A stretch of 64,000 bases of DNA from Paragordius varius (taxonomy: Eukaryota; Nematomorpha), in contig OZ176053.1 of NCBI GenBank assembly GCA_964247055.1, positions 3,162,001-3,226,000 on the forward strand, in the 5' to 3' direction. Numbering within the stretch: the first letter of the stretch is position 1; each line of letters starts with the position of its first letter. A program made the position numbers and the translations under genes. The notes under the pieces are model-generated. The model did no database searches. It was given only the letters and a program-made list of their open reading frames with translations, and was not told the DNA's origin. Below are positions 22,601 through 32,928 of the stretch, one piece after another.

Positions 22601-23198
22601 TTAAAAAAAACCCGTTTTTCATACGGGGTGGGCCCGAACTGGGGGCCTATTTCAAAAAAAGGGCGAAGCTATTGTCGGGACATTTATTAATGATTATATT
22701 TTTTCGATATTTGGATTTGATTGGGTCTACCGGTTTTCCTGTACCAGATCACAAAGCCAGCATTTTCCATTTTTATAAATATATAGATTTGAGGGATATG
22801 AATTGTTCGAGGGTGAATTTTAATTGTTCGAGGCTGAATTTGAATTGTAAATGGTATATATATATATATATATATTTTATAATTTTCTTTCCGATTTTAA
22901 GATTGACCATGTGCGAAAATCATCCTGGCAGGCCCAAATAAAAGGTTCCAAAAAATGGATGTTAGAACCCGTTTCTGAATGTTACATGAAATGTAAAAGC
23001 CTTGAAGTTTTAGTGGAACCCGGGGAAACAAGTTGGAAACATAATTTATTTTAGCATACAATAATATATATATATATTCAACAAAAAATTGTTTATTAAA
23101 TATTTTTTACAGTTATCATAGATACAAATCGTTGGTATCATGCAACTCTTGTTGTAGGAGATGAATTTAGTTTGGTGGTTGGTTCGGAATATGATTAA
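16640..23198 (+). CDS. membrane-anchored JmjC (cupin_8) oxygenase, copy B
   Basis: Paralogue of copy A, 356 residues. Exons: 16640-17189, 18083-18251, 18636-18771, 22902-23031 and 23113-23198. Introns are 893, 384, 4130 and 81 bp. It shares the layout of copy A: an N-rich linker, a TM helix at about residues 75-89 (TWLLILILGVLIG), IDCSYCQNVTEIPKISNLS and QPVVVTDAQ. The JmjC core keeps its triad: H285 and D287 in APMHID, and H338 in NRWYHA. Differences: copy B has an extra intron (17190-18082) in a region that is a single exon in copy A, and its third intron is filled with repeats. Family conservation of the triad suggests both are active. Cellular role unknown. Confidence 0.78.
18798..18920 (+). 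repeat. left inverted repeat with 21-bp subrepeats
   Basis: About four units of a roughly 21-bp motif (GAACAATTCAAATTCACCT and variants), preceded by ATATACCATTTACA. The block lies 26 bp inside the donor of the 4.1-kb intron. Its reverse complement recurs at 22794-22870 next to the acceptor, so the intron ends are complementary. Confidence 0.75.
19092..22787 (-). mobile_element. tandem array of Helitron-derived units in an intron
   Basis: Four head-to-tail units in minus orientation end with the Helitron 5' terminus (complement of TATAAATATATAGA) at 20164, 20707, 21728 and 22787. Unit lengths are about 1073, 543, 1021 and 1059 bp. Only the leftmost unit carries a Helitron 3' end: CTAG at 19092-19095 next to a GCTGC/GCAGC hairpin. 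Units 3 and 4 are nearly identical, suggesting recent expansion, and all share internal blocks such as TCGACTATGTTCGGCGCAAT. No Rep/helicase is encoded. The open frames of about 80-130 codons within are repeat-derived and not genes. Confidence 0.75.
22794..22870 (-). repeat. right inverted repeat of the JmjC-B intron
   Basis: Reverse-complement partner of 18798-18920, containing GAATTGTTCGAGGGTGAATT and TGTAAATGGTATATATATA. It lies immediately after the Helitron array and about 31 bp before the acceptor at 22901. It is shorter than the left arm, with about two subrepeats. Confidence 0.72.
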
Positions 23199-23483
23199 TT
23201 GATTAATTTATATTCAAATATGCAAAAGCACCTTTTCATAATATATGGTATTAGATTAATGCTGAATTTGAGCAAAATTTTGTAATATTATCATACGAGC
23301 CATATCCAAGTGTCCTACAAAATATATACAATTTTACATACAAATTTGTAACAAAATGTCTTCAAACTTGTTTAAAGTATAATATTTTTACATCCATACA
23401 AATAAATAAATTAAGTATTTAGAAAAAATTTTTTGGTATAAAAGAGTTAGAAAAATAAATGTAAATAAATTTTAAACAATAAT
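23199..23483. other. 3' spacer between convergent JmjC-B and CNOT10
   Basis: 285 bp between stop codons of genes transcribed toward each other. It must contain both 3' ends. AATAAA-like words occur, but I cannot assign them. Confidence 0.45.
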
Positions 23484-26400
23484 TTAGTGCATGTTTACCT
23501 TAAAGATATAAATATATCTGTAATAAAATAAACCCAATTGAATTGAAAGATAGAGTGCAAGCATAATAAATTGATAGGGTAAATCCTCAGTAGATTTAAA
23601 GGGAATATTATTTCTTAACATATGACTGGCTTTTTCATATTCCCCCAGATATGTATAACATACACAAAGGTTATAATGCATTATTAAACGGGCTGAACTT
23701 AAATCACAAGGAACCCATATGGACGGAGTTAACATATTCCTGATTTCTAACCAATATATATATATATACAAAGTAAGAGTAAATACTGTTTATTAGAAGG
23801 TTTGTCCCAAAAGGAAGGTCTCTTGAAGTTGTTTTCTCAATAATACGTTAGTTTAATTAATTTTTTATCAAAAATATAAGAAATAACGGCATAAACAAAC
23901 TTAAAAAAACTATATTTTAGCAAACATTATGCGCAAAATAAATACCTTTTATGTTATATTCATTGTACCGATGATGTTGTTGAATCCCATAACTACCTGT
24001 TATCATGGATGTTTTAGTATTGGCCCAAATTATAGGAAGAGAATTCCATTGAGTTATGCATGAACCATTTGAATTATTTGATTTCTCCAGCATATTTTCT
24101 GTTTTTTCTTTATCTTGTTGATTGGAATTTTTTGTAGCTGTGCTATTAGGCATAATTACCGAATCTACCGAGCAAATGGCATCAAAATCAAGGTAAGGCA
24201 ATGCTTCTTTAACCTTAAGTACCCCCAAAAATAAAATTTTAAATAATCGCGTATAAATTACAAAATACATATCCAAGCCCCGGAAATATAAAAAGAGAAA
24301 AGAATTTTTTAATAAAATATATACCAACCAAAATATTACATTTCAATACAACCAACGTTAAATTTTGGTTATAACATTTTTTATTAAGATATATTGTATT
24401 TTGAGAAGGAAGCTGTATATGTACTTATATATGATTCGTAGCTGAGAGAGCTTTAAATACCGATATATTAAATGCGGTTTAAATAATATTGTTTTTCCAT
24501 TTTTTAATCATAATAAAAGATCCCATTCTTTGCGCAATCGTATAACATTATATAATTGAGGAAAATTATTAGCTAGACTTTCTATGTTATTGTGTAAAAT
24601 AAAGATTATCCTAAACATATTTATCACATTATTCATTTATATAATTTCGGATAAGGACCGGTAGTCGTCAAAATCAAAAATTGGAAAATTTAATTTTTTT
24701 TGCCACCCTATTCACCTCGATTGAATCCCAATTGAGTGTGTTATTAGAATAATGAAAATAAAATTTTAAATATATTTTCTATATAACATATTGATTGGAG
24801 ATATTAAATTCAGCAATAATCAAATTTATTTAAACGTTTTTAGTATGCTATTAAAAATTCCACAATATAAAATTTTGCCAAAAATATTAATAATATTTAT
24901 TGCGACCTTTTAGTAACGTTCAAAAATTATTAATTAAATTCATTTAACAAAAATATGAATCGAAATTATATAATATATATATATATATATGGCTAAATGA
25001 ACATAAGATATTACAAAAATCATGCCAATTTTTCAACTTTAAAAATATTTATAAAATAATGCATTAAAAAATTGGTAGGCTAACTATATATTTTAATTAT
25101 TTTGATATGAAATATCTAGGGGTATGTTGTCAAGCCTATTTAATTTTATTTACTAAATGGCGCATGATTTAAACTGATTCGTTATTAAAAAGCTTAAGGG
25201 CCCATAAATGTCAAAAATTTCCTGTTATTCCATATTATAAAGCGATTTTATGCCAATTATATATCACATATTCTAATTTAAACAATATTTAAGGTTTAAA
25301 AGGTAGGTTTTTACATTTAAGGATAAACCATTACACAAAAATAATGTTTCAACTTCGGATCACGAAATAAGGTACCAACACAATAAATAAGTTATATCTT
25401 AAGGAAAATTATTTTATGATTACACTAATCTTCATTCTTTCAACTCATTAAAATTATAAATACCTTATTATCCAGCACAAATGATTCAGCAATGTATAGT
25501 TGCGACAAATATTTGATAATTATCGAACTTCCATTCGTTTTAATGAGTTCATCCAATTCAAACGCATATTCCTGGGCCAAAAAATAATTTCCCACACTTA
25601 ACTCACAAAAACTCAGAGAGGCAAGGATTGAACCTCTATCAAAAAATATAATATTATTTAATATTTAAACAATTACAAAAGAGATTCAAATATAGTATAT
25701 TCACTTTAAAATTGCGCGTTCATCTTGTGTTATTGGATTCGAAGGAGCCATATTATAAAATACAATGTCATCTAAGCAAAACAAAACAAATAATAATTTT
25801 ATAAATTGTATTTTTAGGTTAGAACATAAAATCAGGCTATAATATTAAAATTTAGACTTATAAAAAAGGAATCTTATAGATTAACTACTTGCGAATGTTG
25901 AATTACCTTAATGTTGTATTTTACTTAAATTATTGACTCAATTACAAAAAAAATAATTTTCTACCCTTTTTTACAAAAACCAAATGATTTGATGTTATTT
26001 AAAAGGAGTTGGAACAGCATTTATAAACAAAAAACCATATTTTTTCACTATATTACCAATTATATTCTCAGCTACAGGTAATCTTTCAACAAGTGTAAGA
26101 GCATTCCTTAAACAAAGAATAGCAAAATCCAGGTTTGCTGTTGGAGAGAAAGTGTTGACATTTTCAGGTCTATTATATGCACAATAAAGTTTTGTAAGAA
26201 TGCATAAAAAAATATTTAACAAAGGACACATAAAAAGTTTAAAACAATCACCTTGGTATTGTTGGTGTGTTTAATGGAACAACGATTGATTTTCTATGAT
26301 GTCCGAACCCTATGATGTGTTGAACAGCAGATTGCAACTTTCGTTTAAGGCTAAAATTATCTTCATTACCCTGTTATAATTAGCTCAAAATATTATTGAA

Positions 26401-29400
26401 GAATAACAAGTAAACGGCGCGATACCCAAAATAAAAAAAGTTTTTAACTTATATACATTAAAATATAAATATTTAATTTGCATTTTAGTTTATAACATTT
26501 TTACGGATTCAATAGGGAAAATTATTTCATTTTTTTATTGCTTAATTATCATGGTTAAAGATTTATGCCAATATCAAAAATTAACATGCGTTTTGGATAA
26601 ATTTACCCCTTTTGTAGCGACCATGATACAACATTCAGCTAATCGTAACCAAATACGGGGATTACAATGATAAATCCCAACAATTTCAATCAAACAATCA
26701 AAAGCCGGTAACGGTTTTTTAGCGTGTAATAGATTGATGGCAAGATTATGCAGTATATCATGGCGCCTATCATAGGCAAAGGTGTACAGCGGTTTACCAC
26801 AGTTAAAATCTAACAAGATAACATTAACATAGCTAATTATTATTCGGAAAAATATAATTGTTTGTAATCATTTTAAATTTGTATTATGGCTGTAGATAGT
26901 TAAGCTAACAAAATTATATGAATTTTACCGAACTTGTTCTCCTTGTTAATTTATTAATTTAATTACTTAAAATAATATATATCTCTTTGTTGAAAGAAGC
27001 CATTTGTTTTTAATACAGTAAGGAGCACTATTATAAACCATTCTATATTTTAGTTAGCTATATTAAATTCACATGTGAGTAGCTCTGTAATAAAATTTTC
27101 GTTTGTATTAGTTACATTTTTGAAAATTATGAGTTCAATTACTTATGCAACTTATAAAATCAAAAATCTAAAACATGTCAGCAGACATGTAAAATAAATA
27201 CCCTTTTAGCCATTTAAAATACAAAAGAGCTCTTTACTGTATCTTCCTATTATTAATGAACTAAAATGTGCCCATCATTTACAGTATTGTATCCTTTAAA
27301 AACTAATTTTTAAATGGGTAAAAATATTTGTTGAAGAATGGAAAAAACAAGAGCTCTATGGTATTTCTTTTACTTTTTTAATGAATATGATATTGTTAAT
27401 ACCATAGAGCTCTAATTTTTTCCATTTTTTATACCCATATAACAAAAAATTTTTTTTTGATACAATAAAGATACATACAAGACTCTAACATGAGCAATTT
27501 AAACTTTTTGTCCCCAAATTAGGAGTCTGTATAAAAATAATTGTCATACTTGCTGTCGGTTCCGCCGGATCAGGGAAATCTCCAATTAAATCTTCATTTT
27601 CTTGCAAGGCCTTACGTAAATAAAAAACGGCCAAGTTTGCCTTATTCAACGATAAATGATTGAGAGCTAAATTGTTGTAGAAACAGGATGAGATGTATTT
27701 TATGGGTAACTGTTTACCCATACCATTACCAGTTGTACCGGCCACGTAATTGATGTTTAGGTTATTATTGTTGCTTTGTACACCACCTACCATATTTGTC
27801 GAATAATATTGATCAGCTATAATCTTTTGAGATTGATTTATGATAGATAGGGATTTCCTGTAACCACCAGTTATATAATTGTATTCCCCCTTTAAGTAAT
27901 TATCCAAAGCCGATGATATTTGTGTGTTCTAATAATTCAAGTAAATATACATATAATAAATTTAACCGTTTTGAAATATGATTATTGTAAACAAACTCAA
28001 AATTTTTAGTTAAAAACTATGGTTAAATCATATTTTTCCTCATATAAATATTGTTTTAAAACAATAGAAATCTCAATATTAAAAAAATGGGTTCTACTTA
28101 ATCCTTTTGCCCTTCAAACGGAAGGGGAATTTTCAATTTTTAGTAAAAAATTTAAAATTTACTTGGTTTAATTTAATTAATCATTTTTATACTTATGTTT
28201 TTATAAGCTTTTCTAACAAACAACGATATTTTGGGCAAATAAAGAACTAAAGTACACAATAAAAAATCATGAAAATTGGGGCCATGTGTAAGCATTAAAT
28301 CACAAGCATTGAGTAAATAGGCTGGTTCTGGCAATGGTTTTGGCTGAAATGATATTAAAGCTAAGATAAGACAGGGCAACCATTTTTATGGCTAAAAAAC
28401 CTTATAAATTAAGAAAGGAAAATAAGATAGGCATTTGAATTAGATTTTCACATACCTTCAAGCAAATTTTTGTCACTTTAGCGATTAATTAGTGAATTTA
28501 AAGTTTATCAAAAAACTTATCTTTGCCAAATATTAAACCCTATTATAAATAGTTTTATCTAGTATTGCAATTTCTAAAGCAGGGGTGTTTCGCATGCTGT
28601 CCTCTAACATCTGCTGCTCGCGAGAAATTTCAAATGCAAAATACAAATCTAAGTTAAATTCATTTTTTTAAACAAATTTACTGAAGTCTTTTGGCAATTA
28701 ATCAGCTAAAATTGTTAAAATAAATACTAGTTTTTACAGCCTTATGTTTCAAATCTAATAATATTTGTTAATTATCATATATTTTGTTAATGCAGGCCGT
28801 CCCAAATATGCGGCCCGAGAATCCATTTGTGTTGACACCCCTGTTCCAAAGTTTAAAATCTAGATAATCATCAAATCTTAATCAATTAACTGCTCATATT
28901 GAAATCATGGAATTGGTGTTTGAATATAGTCAAAAGCAAATTATAAATTAAATTTATTGTTAAACCATAATACAGTTTTTAGCGATCATCAAAGATTTTA
29001 TATAAAATATATGGCGGTAAGTTGAAAGAAGGATTTTTCAATTTAAAATAAATACAATGAGCCTATGAAAAATACATATTTTAAACTTATCACATTAAAA
29101 ATACCTTCTAAGCTATATTGATTTACTTAAACTTTAACATAGGGGATTCTAACAGAAATGGCCTCGCGAGCCGCCTTACAAACATAAAACTACTATTTAT
29201 TGTAATAATTTTTGCTACTTCATTACGAAAATTTGGAACGGAAATATTAATTCTGCTTGGATTTTTTTGTAAGCCGCATTTTTTTAATTATAAAATTTTT
29301 TATGTAATTTCTCGAGGGCTGACAAAATATTTCGAAAGGCGCGCGTTGAACACCCATGTTTTAACATTGTTGATATACAATAAAGGGATACATCACAGGC

Positions 29401-32266
29401 TACTGTAAAATTAACCAACTAACATCATCAGTTGAGCTCTTTACAGGGATAAATTCTTAAATTGCATTTTCGTTTCTGATTAAACATGTAAAATAAGCCG
29501 ATATAATTTAAAACCGGGTTATTATATTATATAAGAGAAGGTAAATAAATGTATTATTAACAGAAAACTTGAGGCATTGATAAACGAATTATCGCAAAAT
29601 ACTAATATTTTTTTGTATGGCGTAAATAGAGATTGAAACCAAAATTATTAATTGCACCTCTTTAAAATTAATCAAAAATATTTTTTTGGAATTAAAATTA
29701 ATTCTAACAAAAATTGAAATAGCAATGATACATAATCGTCTATATTAGTATAATGATTAATAAATAACATCAGCGCTCAGTTTTGGATGATGTGCTAAAA
29801 CATCTACTTCGCAAAGAGTTTTTCCACAAGGGACACATGTAATAAAATTAAATCACCTAACTTAAACACCATTGTAAACTAAGTCAATTCTGAGCAAGAG
29901 GCATGTCTAAAAATTAACATTAAACGAATATCAAAGGCCCTTTGTTAATGAATTACACTGCTCAACAAGGTTTTGCACCACCCCATTATTTTTGCATTTT
30001 ACCTAATGGCATGGAAAGGCCAAATCAAAAAAGAAAATTGAGGCCACCAATAGGATTTTTCCGAAATTTAATTTTTAAATTTGCATTTAATTTAAAAATA
30101 ACAATCATTCCTCGTGTATATATGTTTAAATATTCAAACGAACAAGTCGATACAAGTAATATTCCATGCATGAATAACAAAATTCTAGGCATTAAATAAG
30201 ATACTAAACAAGCTAAGAGCCAAAGTATTAAAAATCTAAAAGGGGCTTATGTATAGTGTGATAGATCCGGGCGGCTGCACAAGCTCTGCATATCCCCCAA
30301 ACGATCCAATTATGCCAGATATGGCAAAGATAACAATAAGTAATCGTAAAGCCCGATAAGAGAGACTAGCAAGCAAAATCCAGGCAAATTGACATGTCAA
30401 ATTAACCAATTCACAGAATAAATTTAGATTAATTCTACAATTAAATTGAATAAAAAGATTAGGTAAATACAAATGGTCCAATCCCATAATAGTAAATTCT
30501 AATAAAAGTGGCTACACAACATCCATCTGAAATTAAAAATACAAAACAACCAATAATTTTAAAAAATAAAGTATATCCACTAGGGATAAATAAAGGATTT
30601 TTTGTAAGAACCAACTCAAGAAAAAAAGCCTAATAAGTACTCGACAGAACGAAAACTAACAAAAAAAATATAGCCTATCTAAAAGCCGAAGGTTTAAACC
30701 ACAGAATGCCTTTTTTAGTATTTTTTTAAAATTTTTTATACGTATTAAAAATTCACTTGAAAGAAAAAGACTAAATTTTGACGTTTAAGTCCGTACTATT
30801 TTTTTCTCTCTGATATTTAAATGACATATTTATATTCAAAAGATAGAGTTTAAAACGCTTTATTAAATGATATTAAGTTTATAATATAATAACATTTTAT
30901 TATAATTTCTCTCGATTTTCTCTTGTTTTTAAAAAATTGAAAAACCTATAATATTTCAAAATTCTGATTGACGAGATCAAAAAATTTTTCACATTCGGTT
31001 TTAAAACATTGAAATTAGTCATAATTTAAAAGTTTGAGTGGTGGTGCTCAAAAATGTCCAAATTTGCCGACTAGTGTTATTATAAAAAACAATAACTGAC
31101 GTATCTTGTCCGCTAATCAAGGGACCAAATTATATGCCAAAAAGCATAAAAATAACATAAATTTTATCAGTAGAAGCGCGTTATAATTTTAAGGGCATTT
31201 TTTAACCAAGAAAAAAAATATGTTTAGAAATTCATAAATATATAGCTGATACTTAAATTGAGAATATAAATACTTAACTCGTTTTATTTAATGAAAATAT
31301 TTATTTGTCGTATTAATTGTCTGTCTGGTTAAGACCGTGAACATATTCATTTATAACGGTCAAATTGTTCATTTTAAAAGCAAATACAACTTTTCCAATC
31401 ATATTAACTTTATTATTATAGGTTTAATTGTAAATAATAATTTAATAGCATATATGATTTTTTTGAAAAATAAAAACCAATAGGGTGTTCAGGTGCGCAG
31501 TTAAGAGATAAAATCTGCTTTAATATTTTGAAAATTTGATAAATTAGGAAAATTCAATAACCTCTTCTGTTTCACCATTGAAATCATCCGAGGAGAGAAA
31601 ATATTGTAGTTTGCACTGTAAAATTATTTAGAAAAATATACTTGTCGCAGGTAAGTGGTAAAAGCCTTCTTTTCCAAATCATTACAATTCCGAATTTTAA
31701 GTGATATATATGAGCATTCATTTTCACAATTGCCTAGAATTAAGCTAAGGCTTACCATTTAGTAGGGACTCTGTAAAATTGATAATTTTAAAGGCTTTAT
31801 TATGCTGAAAGTTTTTTAAGTACAGATTAATTAACATAAAGCATATTTGAATGGCTAAATAGGATTCTAATAAATTAAAATATTTATTAATTTACCTATC
31901 GTAAAAAGTATATTAAATAAGGGTTCGGTTATAAATAAAGCCTGTTTATACTGCTTATAATATAACAGAACGCACGCAAAGTTATAAAAATATATGGCTT
32001 GATCCGGATAGTGCATTGTTGAAATATCATCAATATTAACGCCCATCTATACTTTATTTAAAATTTACATTATAGCATATAAGGCGCATATTATCTAAAA
32101 ATTGGTTTATTTTTGTTTGATTTGAGGCATAAAACTCATTGACGTATAAATTGTGCAGAACTTTAGGATCATTCGCATTTTTTTGCAAAAGAGCCCTGAG
32201 ATTTGCGGCAGATTCTTCAAAATTTCCTTTAACAAAATTTTGATAACTCAAATCACCCGTGTCCAT
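23484..32266 (-). CDS. CNOT10: CCR4-NOT complex subunit 10 (CNOT10), 13 exons
   Basis: A TPR scaffold protein of the CCR4-NOT deadenylase complex. About 736 residues (human 744). Exons on the minus strand: 32266-32069, 32046-31896, 31866-31756, 31733-31642, 31615-31562, 27928-27550, 26809-26607, 26370-26252, 26169-26036, 25771-25705, 25635-25464, 24213-23946 and 23746-23484. The first four introns are 22, 29, 22 and 26 nt; the fifth is 3,633 nt. All joins keep frame. Colinear family blocks are NEFYASNQT, MHYPDQAIYFYNFACVLLY, LAIQICFMLINLYL, GGYRKSLSIIN, FYLRKALQENED, INLLHAKKPLPAFDCLIE, NPRIWLRLAECCI, GFGHHRKSI, DFAILCLRNAL, LYIAESFVLDNKV and MHYNLCVCYTYLGEYEKA. The extreme C-terminus (last about 25 residues) is uncertain: an AAG|GTAAAC donor occurs shortly before the stop. 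Confidence 0.88.
27016..27239. mobile_element. MITE, Tc1/mariner type, in CNOT10 intron 6
   Basis: The termini are CAGTAAGGAGC at the left and GCTCTTTACTG at the right, each flanked by TA. The ends are complementary apart from one mismatch. At 224 bp it has no coding potential. Confidence 0.55.
27285..27467. mobile_element. fold-back MITE in CNOT10 intron 6
   Basis: Inverted ends TATTGTATC / GATACAATA, and long arms including GAGCTCTATGGTATT (about 27352-27366) and AATACCATAGAGCTC (about 27395-27412). The arms also share ATGGGTA / TACCCAT and AATGGAAAAAA / TTTTTTCCATT. Nearly the whole 183 bp can pair into one hairpin with a short loop. It lies 45 bp from the preceding MITE. Confidence 0.65.
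28173..28343 (-). CDS. candidate terminal exon of an unknown nested gene
   Basis: A strong acceptor (TTTCAG, ending at 28344) opens a frame reading PKPLPEPAYLLNACDLMLTH and then FLLCTLVLYLPKISLFV, ending in a stop at 28173. It lies inside CNOT10 intron 5 on the same strand and does not align with CNOT10, whose flanking exons join without it. No family was recognised. It may belong with 30025-30487. Confidence 0.27.
   Translation of the reverse strand, partial: PKPLPEPAYLLNACDLMLTHGPNFHDFLLCTLVLYLPKISLFVRKAYKNISIKMIN
28580..28843. mobile_element. hAT-type MITE with 8-bp target duplication
   Basis: Ends CAGGGGTG and CACCCCTG with GC-rich subterminal words (CATGCTGTCCTCTAAC at left; GCGGCCCGAGAATCC at right). 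It is flanked by TTCTAAAG (28572-28579) and TTCCAAAG (28844-28851), an 8-bp duplication with one change. The size is 264 bp, the interior non-coding. A degenerate relative lies at about 29150-29365 (GGGGATTCTAACAG to GTTGAACACCC). Confidence 0.75.
30025..30487 (-). CDS. candidate exons of a nested multi-pass membrane protein
   Basis: Within CNOT10 intron 5, same strand. The first frame (about 30487-30240) reads INLNLFCELVNLTCQFAWIL, ALRLLIVIFAISGIIGSFGG and AELVQPPGS. A second frame from about 30237 reads RFLILWLLACLVSYLMPRI and LLFMHGILLVSTCSFEYLN, ending at a stop about 30025. The first has unusually high G+C for this region, which argues for coding. Several hydrophobic helices imply a membrane protein. 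The splice between the frames is not resolved and no family was recognised. Confidence 0.3.
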
Positions 32267-32308
32267 TTGTAAAAAAGTTACCAGATTGTTTTTTTAAAGG
32301 GCGTGTGT
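32267..32308. promoter_or_regulatory. 42-bp divergent promoter region (CNOT10 / RBM48)
   Basis: Only 42 bp separate the CNOT10 start (minus, 32266) from the RBM48 start (plus, 32309). The interval contains a T-run. Transcription start sites of at least one gene may lie inside the other's first exon, or the leaders are extremely short. Confidence 0.6.
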
Positions 32309-32798
32309 ATGAAACCGCATCATGTCAAAGATGATATTTGCCGAAATCGTCCGTTTTATAGGGCTGGTAAAAAAGAGAAGGGCATAAAAGTATATAAAGT
32401 TAATTATAGTTCTGGGGTTTTCAATCGCATCAGAATCTCAATATATAATCGTTCAAAATGTTCCCGATATGAAGCTGGATTTATACGTTAGAAAATTATT
32501 TGGCAAACACGGTAACATAATTGATTTTCAAAATCTTGAAAATTATCCATGTGAAAAATTTAACACAGCCTTCTTGATAAAATATGAAAATTTTCATCAA
32601 GCAAAGTAAATAAATTTTTAATTTTACAGAAAAGCCAAGCAATCTTTAGATGATATGTCATTTTATGGCTCAATTATGCACATATTTTATGCTCCCGAAT
32701 ATGAAGAACCATCCGAATTAATTAGCAAAATTAATTTGAGATTTATTGATGTCAAAGATCGACTTTTATGTTATGACAAATATAAGAATAAAATTTAA
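32309..32798 (+). CDS. RBM48: RNA-binding motif protein 48 (RBM48), three exons, short form
   Basis: RBM48 is a minor-spliceosome (U12) associated RRM protein. Exons: 32309-32408, 32434-32605 and 32630-32798. Introns are 25 nt (GTTCTGG...ATCAG, phase 1) and 24 nt (GTAAAT...TTACAG, phase 2). The product has 146 residues, much shorter than human (about 367), keeping only the N-terminal RRM part. Alignment landmarks are RAGKKEKGIKVYKVNYKSQY (human has AVKVYTINLESQY), VQNVP, KLFGKHGNI, FQNLENYP, FLIKYENFHQAKKAKQSLDD, SFYGSIMHIFYAPEYE and SKINLR. Both joins are gap-free against the human protein, which is the main evidence for the tiny introns. The stop at 32796-32798 overlaps the stop of a possible convergent exon. 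Confidence 0.83.
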
Positions 32799-32928
32799 TT
32801 TAATTGATAATAATTATAATTATCTGTGTTGTTTTGCGCCATTACATTTTGTTCTTTATAAGGATTAGTATCCGCCAAGTTCCATCCGTAACCGTCAAAT
32901 TCCAAGTTATAAACACATTGATCATCTA
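32795..32928 (-). CDS. candidate terminal exon of an unknown convergent gene
   Basis: After an acceptor-like TTTTTAG (ending at about 32927), a frame reads DDQCVYNLEFDGYGWNLADT and NPYKEQNVMAQNN, with a Y/N-rich end and stop at 32795-32797. If real, its stop overlaps the RBM48 stop. Upstream on the minus strand (33010-33110) is another coding-like GC-rich frame containing YPGQTSRILSHPNHV, but I could not connect them in frame. No family was recognised. Confidence 0.3.

Noticed and set aside
19907-23054. Overlapping open frames of 80-130 codons containing NGPTRYPENCL- or VQHVLRKIVSKTRF-like peptides
   Set aside because: They recur once per repeat unit in the Helitron array and also at 53464-53709 in reverse. 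They follow repeat identity, not protein conservation.
23484-23530. A 17-nt intron-like GTTTTATTTTATTACAG near the CNOT10 C-terminus
   Set aside because: Too short even for this set, and the resulting peptide does not align better with CNOT10.
27528-27550. A 23-nt intron-like segment GTATGAC...TACAG at the end of CNOT10 exon 6
   Set aside because: Splicing it creates an immediate stop. The same donor joined to the acceptor at 26810 gives the expected CNOT10 sequence, so the real intron is 740 nt.
30545-30690. Hydrophobic minus-strand frame (FLQKILYLSLVDILYFLKLL)
   Set aside because: AT-rich DNA readily yields F/L/I/Y-rich frames; no ATG or supported splice into 30487.
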